Of a stretch of 64,000 nucleotides of DNA, positions 8,409 through 16,928 are shown in pieces (position 1 is the stretch's first letter; each line of letters starts with the position of its first letter). Both the position numbers and the translations under genes were made by a program. Source of the stretch: JBEISR01 sp044371425 (GTDB lineage Bacteria; Planctomycetota; Planctomycetia; Pirellulales; Pirellulaceae); assembly GCA_044371425.1 (NCBI GenBank), contig JBILTR010000013.1, positions 1 through 64,000 of the forward strand. The letters run 5' to 3'. Under the pieces are notes generated by a model. That model was given only the letters and a program-made list of their open reading frames with translations. It did no database searches and was not told the DNA's origin.

Positions 8409-11400
8409 ATGTCGAATCGTTTCGGTTTTCCGGAAGCCCAAGGACTTTACGACCCTTCGCTGGAGAAGGATAGCTGCGGCGTCGGTTTCGTCGCCAACGT
8501 CAAGGGGATTCCCAGCCATCAGATCGTTCTGGACGCCGACCATATCCTGCGGAGCATGAACCATCGCGGAGCCTGTGGTTGTGAGGCGAATACGGGGGAT
8601 GGCGCGGGGATATTGACGGCGCTGCCCGACAAGTTTCTGCGGAAGACCGCCAAGCGCAGCTTTGGGGTCGAATTGCCCAAGTCGGGGCTCTACGCGGTGG
8701 GCAACGTGTTTCTCCCTCAGGATGGGCATGAGCGAGCCAAGTGCCTGGAAGTGGTTCAGTCGATTGTCGAGGCGAACGGGCAGCGCTGGATTGGCTGGCG
8801 ACGGGTGCCGACCAGTGCGGCGCTGGCCAACATTGGACCGACGGCCAAGAAGGCAGAGCCGTGGATTGAGCAGATGTTCGTGGGGGCTGCGGACGGGATC
8901 GATCAGGAGACGTTTGAGCGGAAGTTGTTTGAGATCCGCAAGCAGGCCAGCCATCGCCTGCGCGGCGATCATTCGCTCAGCCAACGCCTGCTCTTCTACA
9001 TCTGCTCCCTGTCGACCAGGACCATCATCTACAAGGGGATGCTGACCCCCGACCAGGTGCTGCCCTACTATTCCGATTTGGGGGACGCCGACTACGAAAC
9101 CCATCTGGCCATGGTCCACAGTCGGTTCTCCACCAACACGTTCCCCAGTTGGGATCGCGCCCAGCCGCTGCGCTACATGAGCCACAATGGGGAGATCAAC
9201 ACGCTGCGCGGCAACATCAACTGGATGAAGGCTCGCGAAGGTCTGGTGGCCAGCCCTCGTTTCGGAGATGCGATAGCCAAGCTGTTTCCGATCGCGGAAC
9301 CCGATTGCAGCGACAGCGGCACGTTCGACAACGTTCTGGAATTCCTGGTCCAAAGCGGCAAGACGGTCCAGGAAGCGGTCTTGATGATGGTGCCCGAGGC
9401 GTGGCAGAAGCACGAGAGCATGCCGGAGGACAAGCGTGCCTTCTACGAGTATTTCAGCTGCTTGATGGAGCCATGGGATGGCCCGGCGTCGATCGTCTTC
9501 ACCGACGGCAAATGCATCGGCGCAGTGCTCGATCGAAACGGCCTGAGGCCCAGCCGCTACTACTTGACCACCGACGATCGGGTCATCATGGCCAGCGAAG
9601 TCGGGGTGCTTCCGATCGATCCGACTCTGGTGCGCGAGAAAGGGCGACTGCAACCAGGACGGATGTTCCTGGTCGATTTCGAGGAAGAGCGACTGATACC
9701 GGACGAGGAGCTGAAAAAGCACTTCGCCAGCCAGCGTCCCTACGGAAAGTGGCTGCGGGAGCAGCGCATCACGTTGAAGGACCTCTCCACCGATCAGGAG
9801 TCGCATGGGTATTACCCGGAGACGCTACTGGAGCGGATGCAGGCGTTCGGCTACACCGCGGAAACGATGCACTTCATGCTGATGCCGATGATCCAGGAGG
9901 CTCGCGATCCCATCGGTAGCATGGGCAACGACGCCGCCCTTGCCTGCCTCAGCGACCAGCCCCGCATGATCTACGACTACTTCAAGCAGCTGTTTGCTCA
10001 GGTCACCAATCCCGCGATCGATTCGATCCGCGAGGAGGTGATCATGTCGCTGGAATGCTACATCGGTCCGGAACGCAATCTTCTGGATGCCACGCCCGAG
10101 CATGCGCAGAGGCTGCTGATACCGCATCCGATTTTGACCAACGAAGAGCTGGCGGCCATCAAGCATATGTCGCAGCGCGGATGGCGCACCAAAACGATCG
10201 ACATCACTTTCGATCGCACCCTTGGAAAAGCCGGTTTGGTCCGTACGCTCGATCGCATCTGCGGAGAGGCGGAACGAGCGATCGACGAAGGGTACACGCT
10301 GGTGATCCTCAGCGATCGCGAGGTGTCGCAGCACCGCGTCGCTGTCAGTTCGCTGCTAGCGTGCGGCGCCGTGCATCACCACTTGGTCCGGCAGGCCAAG
10401 CGAGCCAGGATCGGGGTGGTCCTAGAGACGGGGGAAGCGCGCGAGGTCCATCACCATTGCCTCCTGGTGGGCTATGGCGCTGATGCGATCAACCCCTACC
10501 TCGCCTTCGAGTCGCTTTGGAAGATGGCGCGCGATGGCCGTCTGTCGGGCGAGCTGAAGGACGATACCAAGATCGTCACCGCCTACCGCAAAGCCGTCGA
10601 CAAGGGGATGCTCAAGGTGATGGCCAAGATGGGCATCAGCACCCTCCAATCCTACAAGGGGGCGCAGATCTTCGAGGCGCTGGGGCTGGCCGGCGAAGTG
10701 ATCGAGAAGTGTTTTACCGGAACCAACAGCCGGATCCAGGGATGCACCTTCGATGTTCTGGCCGAAGAGACGCTGCGGCGCCATCGCCTGGGGTATCCCG
10801 ATCAGCCAACTCAGCGGATGCCGACGCTCCCGAATCTGGGAGAGTTTCACTGGCGGGCCGAAGGGGAGCACCACGGATGGGATCCAGCCGCCATCGCCGA
10901 TCTCCAAGTCGCCGCTCGACAAGGCGACAAGAATGCCTACTGGCGATTCGCCGAACATATCAACCGCGACGCCAAGATGCGATGCGCCTTGCGAGGACTG
11001 CTAGAGCTGAAGGAAGGTGTCGCCGGACCTGCGGTGCCTCTGGACCAAGTGGAACCGGCCAAGGAGATCGTCAAGCGATTTTGCACTGGAGCGATGAGCT
11101 TCGGGTCGATCAGCGCCGAGGCGCATGAGACGCTGGCGATCGCGATGAATCGTCTGGGTGGAAAGAGCAATACGGGAGAAGGCGGGGAAGATCCCGAGCG
11201 CTTCAAGGTGCTGCCCAACGGGGACAGCAAGCGGTCGGCGATCAAGCAGGTCGCATCGGGGCGCTTCGGCGTCACGATCGAGTATCTGGCCAATGCCGAC
11301 GAACTGCAGATCAAAATCTCGCAGGGTGCCAAGCCTGGCGAAGGGGGAGAACTGCCTGGCAAGAAAGTCGATCGCAATATCGCTCGCATCCGCTACAGCA

Positions 11401-12965
11401 CCCCTGGGGTCGGGTTGATCAGCCCTCCGCCGCACCACGATATCTACTCGATCGAGGATCTGGCGCAGCTGATTTACGACCTGAAGAATTCCAATCCCGC
11501 CGCGCGGGTCAGCGTCAAGTTGGTCAGCGAAGTGGGAGTGGGGGTGGTAGCGGCAGGAGTCGCCAAGGCTCATGCCGACCATATCTTGATCAGCGGTGAT
11601 ACCGGTGGCACGGGGGCTTCGCCGCTGACCAGCATCAAGCACGCGGGTTTGCCTTGGGAGTTGGGGATCGCGGAAACCCATCAGACTCTGGTGCTCAACG
11701 ACCTTCGCAGCCGCGTGACTCTGCAGACCGACGGCGGTCTGAAGACGGGACGCGACGTGGTGATCGCAGCGCTGCTGGGGGCCGAAGAATTCGGGTTCGC
11801 TACCGCGCCACTGATCACTCTGGGGTGCATCATGATGCGGAAGTGCCACCTGAATACCTGCCCCGTTGGAATCGCCACCCAGGATCCAGAGCTACGCGCG
11901 AAGTTTGCGGGCAAGCCAGAGCATGTGGTCAACTACCTGTTCATGGTCGCCGAAGACACTAGGCAGTGGATGGCCAAACTGGGCTTCCGAAAGATCGATG
12001 AAATGGTTGGTCGAAGCGATGTGCTGGAGACCAATCATGCCATCCATCACTGGAAGACCGATGGAATCGATCTGACGCCGATTTTGCAACCCGCCAAGCG
12101 GCAGCATGAAGGGGTCGTCACCCGCTGCATCGTGCCTCAGGATCATGGCCTAGAGAAGACGATCGACGTGCGCGAAATTCTGCCTCGTTCGATCGCGACC
12201 CTCGACAACCGCAAACCGGTTCGATTCAGCTTGCCGATCCGCAATATCAATCGCACCGTCGGGACGATTCTCAGCCATGAGATCGCCAAGCGATACGGCC
12301 AGAAGGGACTTCCCGACGACACCATTCACATCAACTTCCATGGTTCCGCAGGGCAAAGCTTTGGCGCCTTTTTGGCGCATGGGGTCACCCTGGAATTGGA
12401 AGGGGATGCCAACGACTACGTCGGCAAGGGGCTTTCGGGTGGCCGGATCATCATCTATCCACCGAGGAACAGTCCGTTTGCGGCGGAGCTGAATATTCTG
12501 GTCGGCAATGTTTGCCTGTATGGGGCGACGATGGGTGAGGCCTATTTCCGAGGGCGTGCTGCGGAGCGGTTCGCGGTGCGCAACAGCGGTGCCACGGCGG
12601 TCATCGAGGGGGTGGGCGATCATGGCTGTGAGTACATGACCGGTGGTCGCGTTGTGGTCCTTGGTCAGACAGGCCGCAATTTTGCGGCTGGGATGAGCGG
12701 CGGGATCGCCTACGTGCTCGATGAAGAAGATCAGTTGCCGATCCGCTGCAATCTGGAAATGGTTCAGTTGGAGGCGGTGGAAGATCCAGCTGACCAGGAA
12801 GAGCTGCAGGGGTTGATCGAGCAGCATGCGATGTACACCCAATCGACCGTCGCCCGACGTGTGCTGAACGAATGGAGCAGCTTGCTGCCAAAGTTCGTCA
12901 AAGTGATGCCGACCGATTACAAGCGGGTCCTCGAAGAGAATCGGCAGCTGGCTGCCTCCAAATGA
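8409..12965 (+). CDS. gltB: Glutamate synthase large subunit
   Basis: The large subunit takes ammonia from glutamine and builds glutamate from 2-oxoglutarate with electrons from the small subunit. All 1518 residues match the family layout. C23 in SCGVGFVA is the Ntn-type amidotransferase nucleophile after a short propeptide. The amidotransferase domain spans about 23-430, the central domain about 470-770, and the FMN barrel about 840-1220. C1140, C1146 and C1151 in CIMMRKCHLNTC hold the 3Fe-4S cluster. The C-terminal beta-helix has GDHGCEYMTGG. AAGG lies about ten bases before the ATG. It is followed 108 bases later by gltD, and the two form an operon. Confidence 0.97.
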   Translation: MSNRFGFPEAQGLYDPSLEKDSCGVGFVANVKGIPSHQIVLDADHILRSMNHRGACGCEANTGDGAGILTALPDKFLRKTAKRSFGVELPKSGLYAVGNVFLPQDGHERAKCLEVVQSIVEANGQRWIGWRRVPTSAALANIGPTAKKAEPWIEQMFVGAADGIDQETFERKLFEIRKQASHRLRGDHSLSQRLLFYICSLSTRTIIYKGMLTPDQVLPYYSDLGDADYETHLAMVHSRFSTNTFPSWDRAQPLRYMSHNGEINTLRGNINWMKAREGLVASPRFGDAIAKLFPIAEPDCSDSGTFDNVLEFLVQSGKTVQEAVLMMVPEAWQKHESMPEDKRAFYEYFSCLMEPWDGPASIVFTDGKCIGAVLDRNGLRPSRYYLTTDDRVIMASEVGVLPIDPTLVREKGRLQPGRMFLVDFEEERLIPDEELKKHFASQRPYGKWLREQRITLKDLSTDQESHGYYPETLLERMQAFGYTAETMHFMLMPMIQEARDPIGSMGNDAALACLSDQPRMIYDYFKQLFAQVTNPAIDSIREEVIMSLECYIGPERNLLDATPEHAQRLLIPHPILTNEELAAIKHMSQRGWRTKTIDITFDRTLGKAGLVRTLDRICGEAERAIDEGYTLVILSDREVSQHRVAVSSLLACGAVHHHLVRQAKRARIGVVLETGEAREVHHHCLLVGYGADAINPYLAFESLWKMARDGRLSGELKDDTKIVTAYRKAVDKGMLKVMAKMGISTLQSYKGAQIFEALGLAGEVIEKCFTGTNSRIQGCTFDVLAEETLRRHRLGYPDQPTQRMPTLPNLGEFHWRAEGEHHGWDPAAIADLQVAARQGDKNAYWRFAEHINRDAKMRCALRGLLELKEGVAGPAVPLDQVEPAKEIVKRFCTGAMSFGSISAEAHETLAIAMNRLGGKSNTGEGGEDPERFKVLPNGDSKRSAIKQVASGRFGVTIEYLANADELQIKISQGAKPGEGGELPGKKVDRNIARIRYSTPGVGLISPPPHHDIYSIEDLAQLIYDLKNSNPAARVSVKLVSEVGVGVVAAGVAKAHADHILISGDTGGTGASPLTSIKHAGLPWELGIAETHQTLVLNDLRSRVTLQTDGGLKTGRDVVIAALLGAEEFGFATAPLITLGCIMMRKCHLNTCPVGIATQDPELRAKFAGKPEHVVNYLFMVAEDTRQWMAKLGFRKIDEMVGRSDVLETNHAIHHWKTDGIDLTPILQPAKRQHEGVVTRCIVPQDHGLEKTIDVREILPRSIATLDNRKPVRFSLPIRNINRTVGTILSHEIAKRYGQKGLPDDTIHINFHGSAGQSFGAFLAHGVTLELEGDANDYVGKGLSGGRIIIYPPRNSPFAAELNILVGNVCLYGATMGEAYFRGRAAERFAVRNSGATAVIEGVGDHGCEYMTGGRVVVLGQTGRNFAAGMSGGIAYVLDEEDQLPIRCNLEMVQLEAVEDPADQEELQGLIEQHAMYTQSTVARRVLNEWSSLLPKFVKVMPTDYKRVLEENRQLAASK

Positions 12966-13073
12966 TCGATCGACCGGTTCGCTGCTGGTCCCCCTGGAAA
13001 AGGTCCGGCAGCGAACGATCCCGCTTTGTTGTTTCCCACTATCCTCCCGACTCTGTCAATAAAGAACTGTGCC

Positions 13074-14570
13074 ATGGGCAAGCCGACTGGATTCAAAGAG
13101 TTTGATCGCAAGAAAGTGGAATGGCGTCTGCCGGTGGTGCGCCTTGGGGACTACGGCGAGATCTACACGGAACCGCCCAAGGAGCAGCTAGAGACGCAAG
13201 GGGCGCGCTGCATGGACTGCGGGGTCCCCTTCTGCCAGTCGGCAAGCGGCTGCCCCATCGATAACCTGATCCCCGAATGGAACGACTTCGTCTACACCGG
13301 TCGGTGGCGCGAGGCGCTCGATCGACTCCACAAGACAAACAACTTCCCCGAGTTCACGGGGCGCGTCTGCCCTGCCCCGTGCGAAGGAGCTTGCGTCCTG
13401 GGAATCACCAGCCCGCCGGTGACGATCAAGAATATCGAGAATGCCATCATCGATTATGGATTCAAGAACGGCTGGGTGACGGCCAATCCGCCGACGCAGC
13501 GGACCGGCAAGTCGGTCGCGATCGTCGGCAGTGGACCGGCGGGCCTAGCCGCTGCCGACCAGCTGAACAAAGTCGGTCATCAAGTGACGGTCTACGAACG
13601 AGCCGACCGCATCGGTGGTCTGCTGACCTACGGTATCCCCAACATGAAGTTGGATAAAGGGGTGGTTCAGCGTCGATTGGATCTGATGGCAGCCGAGGGC
13701 GTCAAGTTCGTCACCGGCGCGGATGTGGGCAAGACCGTCGACCCCCGACAACTGCTCGCCGAAAACCACGCCCTGCTGCTAGCCACCGGCGCCACCCAGC
13801 CACGCGATCTTCCGATCCCCGGTCGGTCGCTTCATGGCATCCACTTCGCCATGGAGTTTCTCACCAAACACACCGCCAGCTACCTCAACAGCCATCTGGC
13901 CGACGGTCACTACATTTCGGCCAAGGGGAAGAAGGTGGTAGTGATCGGCGGTGGCGATACCGGCACCGACTGCATCGCTACCAGCCTACGGCATGGGTGC
14001 AGCCAACTGGTGAATTTTGAACTGATGGACCGGCCTCCCGAGGGCCGTGCCCCCGACAATCCCTGGCCGCAGTGGCCTCGCATCTTCCGCGTCGATTATG
14101 GGCATGAGGAGGCCGAAGCGAAGTTTGGCAGCGACCCTCGCACCTACAACATCCTCAGCAAGGAATTCGTCGACGACGGCAAGGGAAATGTGAAGGGGAT
14201 CCGGACCGTGGCTGTCCACTGGGAAAAGGTCGACGGCAAATTGAAGATGATGGAAGTGCCGGGCAGTGAGAAACTCATCGAAGCCGATCTGGTGCTGCTG
14301 GCGATGGGCTTCCTCGGCCCCGAGCACTATTTGGCTCAGACCATGGGGATCGAACTGGATCCGCGATCCAATTACAAGGCCGAACATGGTCGGTTCGCGA
14401 CCAGCCTGCCCGGCGTCTTCGCTGCCGGCGATTGCCGCCGAGGTCAGTCGCTGGTCGTTTGGGCGATCAATGAAGGACGCGGTGCGGCGCGAGCCATCGA
14501 TCTCTATCTGCAGGGCCAATCGGTCCTCCCCGCCCCTGGCATCAGCATGGGAACCGCGCTGGTCAGCTGA
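13074..14570 (+). CDS. gltD: Glutamate synthase small subunit
   Basis: The small subunit moves electrons from NADPH through FAD and 4Fe-4S clusters to GltB. The 498 residues start with the iron-sulfur ligands C46, C49, C54, C60, C99, C103 and C107, in CMDCGVPFCQ and CPAPCEGAC. The FAD loop is VAIVGSGPAGLAAADQL (about 148-164) and the NADPH loop VVVIGGGDTGTDC (about 288-300). The C-terminus has GVFAAGDCRRGQSLVVWAI. The ATG at 13074 opens the conserved MGKPTGFKEF start; a longer frame from 13026 lacks family support. It follows gltB and is closed by a terminator at 14608. Confidence 0.97.
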   Translation: MGKPTGFKEFDRKKVEWRLPVVRLGDYGEIYTEPPKEQLETQGARCMDCGVPFCQSASGCPIDNLIPEWNDFVYTGRWREALDRLHKTNNFPEFTGRVCPAPCEGACVLGITSPPVTIKNIENAIIDYGFKNGWVTANPPTQRTGKSVAIVGSGPAGLAAADQLNKVGHQVTVYERADRIGGLLTYGIPNMKLDKGVVQRRLDLMAAEGVKFVTGADVGKTVDPRQLLAENHALLLATGATQPRDLPIPGRSLHGIHFAMEFLTKHTASYLNSHLADGHYISAKGKKVVVIGGGDTGTDCIATSLRHGCSQLVNFELMDRPPEGRAPDNPWPQWPRIFRVDYGHEEAEAKFGSDPRTYNILSKEFVDDGKGNVKGIRTVAVHWEKVDGKLKMMEVPGSEKLIEADLVLLAMGFLGPEHYLAQTMGIELDPRSNYKAEHGRFATSLPGVFAAGDCRRGQSLVVWAINEGRGAARAIDLYLQGQSVLPAPGISMGTALVS

Positions 14571-14607
14571 GCGGCTGGAAGAACCAGTCGACCGATATCC
14601 GAGGGAT

Positions 14608-14663
14608 GAGCTGCCTTTGGAGCCTGCGATGGCCACCGCAGGTTCCAAGGCAGCTCTTTTTTT
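14608..14663 (+). terminator. Strong intrinsic terminator of gltBD
   Basis: GAGCTGCCTTTGGAGCCTGCG pairs, with few mismatches, with the complementary arm ending in AAGGCAGCTC, around an eight-base loop, and is followed by seven T residues. It lies 38 bases after the gltD stop. Confidence 0.9.
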
Positions 14664-14673
14664 ATGTAGGCCC

Positions 14674-14868
14674 GCGTTTGGTTTTGATTTGTTCGCGGTC
14701 GAGTCCCGCTTCGTAGGGTGTGTGAGGCCGTCGATGGCTTGGGTGACTCTCCAAGAAGGAAGTCAATTGGGAGAGAGGGTGTTTCGTGCTGCAGGTCGCG
14801 ACGGAGGAACACACCAGGATGGTCGATCCGCGTTGGGTTCTGGTGTGTTCGCGGTCGAGCGGTCAGGG
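14674..14868. repeat. Left-end copy of the 232-bp MITE-like element
   Basis: It carries the left terminal sequence TAGGGTGTGTGAGGCCGTCG from 14714 and the inner hairpin (GAACACACCAGGA with TTCTGGTGTGTTC), then diverges before any right terminal repeat. Complete copies lie at 15825-16056 and 53394-53626. No gene is evident in 14571-15069 besides this and the terminator. Confidence 0.7.
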
Positions 14869-15069
14869 CGATCTAATGCAATGGTGCATCAACCCAAGCG
14901 ACTGCCAGGAAAAGCCTTCCAACTGGTGGATACCCTCTAAGGGTGGCCGTGGACGGAAGATCGTGCATGGATTGGGGTGCGGTGGAGTGACGACCCGATT
15001 AAACTAACGCGGACTGGATGGAGCTGGCAGTGCGAGAAGAAGTTGGCGACGCGACGGTTCGAGGTGGCC

Positions 15070-15720
15070 ATGGGACAGTTCTACATTCTTCTGGTGATCT
15101 TTGCCCTGCTGGCGATCCAGAAGGTCTTCGGCGTCATCAGCCAGCAACTGCGTCTTCGTAGCTTGAAGGAGAAGGTCGAACAGCTGGGGATCGAGTACCA
15201 GAATCGGCTGGCCAATGGGCATTGGCGCGTTCTGTCACGCTTTCCGATCGTTCAGCAAATGACCGAAGGGGTGGCGGCACCCGCCATTCTTGCCGAAACC
15301 GAACGACTGACGATCGCACTGGTCGACTACGAGTATCGATCCGGTAAGGGGAAGGAAGCTGCTTACCAGCGGCAGGCGTTCGCTCTCCTGCGTTCTTCGA
15401 TCGCCAACGCTCCCTCGATGATGATTCAACCCCGAACCATGGCGCAGCGACTTGGTCTCTCCTCCGGTGGCCTGACGATCGACGACCAGGCTTTCAACAA
15501 TCTTTTCGGCATCGCTGGAGTCAGTCCCGATCAGGTCAAGAAGTGGCTGAGCTCCGAACGGAGTCAGGCTTTGGCCCGACACCCCAACCTGCGTTTGTAC
15601 ATCGAGGGAAGTGACGCGTTGATCGTTCTCCCGGAAAAGACACTCCAGTCCAGCAAGCTGGAGCAGCACCTGACGCAGGCGCTCGATGTGGCGCAGATCG
15701 TCTATGGCAAACTGGATTGA
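15070..15720 (+). CDS. Membrane-anchored protein of unknown function
   Basis: A 216-residue protein I do not recognise. Residues 3-19 (QFYILLVIFALLAIQKV) form one hydrophobic segment, so it is probably anchored by its N-terminus. A short charged helix follows (about 26-45), then a mixed helical domain with a conserved-looking GLSSGGLTIDDQAFNNLFG stretch near 137-155. The C-terminus ends in an amphipathic helix before IVYGKLD. GAGG lies just before the ATG at 15070, which puts the hydrophobic stretch at the very N-terminus; a longer frame from 14977 would bury it. It stands alone between two repeat-filled gaps. Confidence 0.65.
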   Translation: MGQFYILLVIFALLAIQKVFGVISQQLRLRSLKEKVEQLGIEYQNRLANGHWRVLSRFPIVQQMTEGVAAPAILAETERLTIALVDYEYRSGKGKEAAYQRQAFALLRSSIANAPSMMIQPRTMAQRLGLSSGGLTIDDQAFNNLFGIAGVSPDQVKKWLSSERSQALARHPNLRLYIEGSDALIVLPEKTLQSSKLEQHLTQALDVAQIVYGKLD

Positions 15721-15824
15721 TCCTCCCGCCGCTCCCCGCCTTCCGCCTCGTTCCTCACTGCCCTGTTCTTCTTGAAATGTAGCATGCGCTACAATGAAGA
15801 CGGGGTCGAACCAAGAGGCTGTTG

Positions 15825-16056
15825 TAGGGTGTGTGAGGCCGTCGATGGCTTGGGTGACTTTCCAAGAATGAAATCGATTGGGAGAGAGGGTGTTTCTTGC
15901 TGCAGGTCGCGACGGCGGAACACACCAGAATGGACCATCCGCGTTGGGTTCTGGTCTGTTCGCGGTCGAGTCGCGTGGGCGATCGGTCGCGATGGGGTAG
16001 GACACTCCAACCCCGTCAGCAAGTCGTTCGGTCTTTCGACCGGCTCACACACCCTA
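15825..16056. mobile_element. MITE-like element, 232 bp, complete copy
   Basis: The left end TAGGGTGTGTGAGGCCGTCG and the right end, whose reverse complement is TAGGGTGTGTGAGCCGGTCG, form terminal inverted repeats of about 20 bp. Inside, GAACACACCAGAA pairs with TTCTGGTCTGTTC. There is no open frame with family support, so it is non-autonomous. A nearly equal-length copy (233 bp) lies at 53394-53626. The pairing is seen directly; calling it a mobile element is inference. Confidence 0.65.
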
Positions 16057-16263
16057 CGGTGCCTGCATACGAATGGAACGTCTGGTTCTGGTCTGTTCGC
16101 GGTCGCGTCGCTTAGGCGATCGGTCGCGATGGGGTAGGACACTCCAACCCCGTCAGCAAGTCGTTCGGTCTTTCGACCGGCTCACACACCCTACGGTGGG
16201 TCGCGAGTTCGACCACCATCGCCCAGCAAGCGGTTCGATCTACGACCGGCTCACACACCATCA
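16057..16263. repeat. Repeated right ends of the MITE-like element
   Basis: The right half of the preceding element is repeated. Bases 16118-16193 match 15972-16056 nearly exactly, including the terminal CTCACACACCCTA, and a third degenerate end (CCGGCTCACACACCATC) closes at about 16261. This looks like nested insertion or unequal recombination. Confidence 0.65.
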
Positions 16264-16281
16264 ATCCAGCGATCGTGAGTC

Positions 16282-16704
16282 CTAGCGAATGCGGCGCATG
16301 CGGACCGTGCCGCGGTCCTGTCGCGTCTGGAACTGACTGTCCATCGAACTTCCGAGAAAGCTCGAGGTCATTTCGTAGCTGCCCATCAGAGGCCCCAGTT
16401 GTTTGCGACTGTACAGCGTCATTTGCCCATCGGGAGAGGCAACCTCGGTCAGTTGCGATCGGTAGACGAAAGGGATGACGGCGGCAAATCGTCCTACCCA
16501 GCGAGCTTCATACTGGCCAGGACCCGTCTGCCGAATGGTCGCACGCATCGGCCCGGAATGACCGGTGCTCTGGCTTTGCCATCGCCCCTTCCAGACACCT
16601 GCAGGGCTTTGCGCCTCCGCGATCCCCTGCCCCAGCAGAAACAGCGTCAAAACCAGAGGCAGTTGCCATAAAAAAGTCTGCCGCACGATTCTTGTTTTTT
16701 CCAT
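16282..16704 (-). CDS. Small secreted protein of unknown function
   Basis: A 140-residue protein with a clear Sec signal peptide: basic MEKTRIVRQ, then a hydrophobic core to about residue 26 and a likely cut after GIAEA or AEAQ near 31. The mature part is a small beta-rich domain (GVWKGRWQSQSTG, YEARWVGRFAAVIPF), which resembles lipocalin-like or single-barrel extracellular domains in pattern only. I chose the ATG at 16704 because the longer frame from 16746 places fourteen residues in front of the signal peptide. It is divergent from the DUF1549 gene. Function is unknown. Confidence 0.65.
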   Translation of the reverse strand: MEKTRIVRQTFLWQLPLVLTLFLLGQGIAEAQSPAGVWKGRWQSQSTGHSGPMRATIRQTGPGQYEARWVGRFAAVIPFVYRSQLTEVASPDGQMTLYSRKQLGPLMGSYEMTSSFLGSSMDSQFQTRQDRGTVRMRRIR

Positions 16705-16806
16705 CTTTCTGGCCCCTGGATCCAAAAACGCTCTTGTTTCCCTCACTGTGGCTCATGGTACCCTAACTGTCCAGCCGACAAGCGGCAAAAGTGGCCTGTT
16801 GTGGTG

Positions 16807-16823
16807 CGGGATGCTGCATCCCG
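16807..16823. promoter_or_regulatory. Palindrome in a divergent promoter gap
   Basis: CGGGATGC T GCATCCCG is a perfect 8-bp inverted repeat about a single base. It lies in the 224-base gap between the divergent genes that start at 16704 and 16929, where an operator would be expected. Its function is not known. Confidence 0.35.
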
Positions 16824-16928
16824 ATTCGACAGACCAACTACAATGAGATGATGCCTACCCACTCGATCCGATCCAGCTCCGCCAGGAAGCTTGCAGTCCT
16901 CCACCCCGCCTACCTGGGAGGAAGTTCG

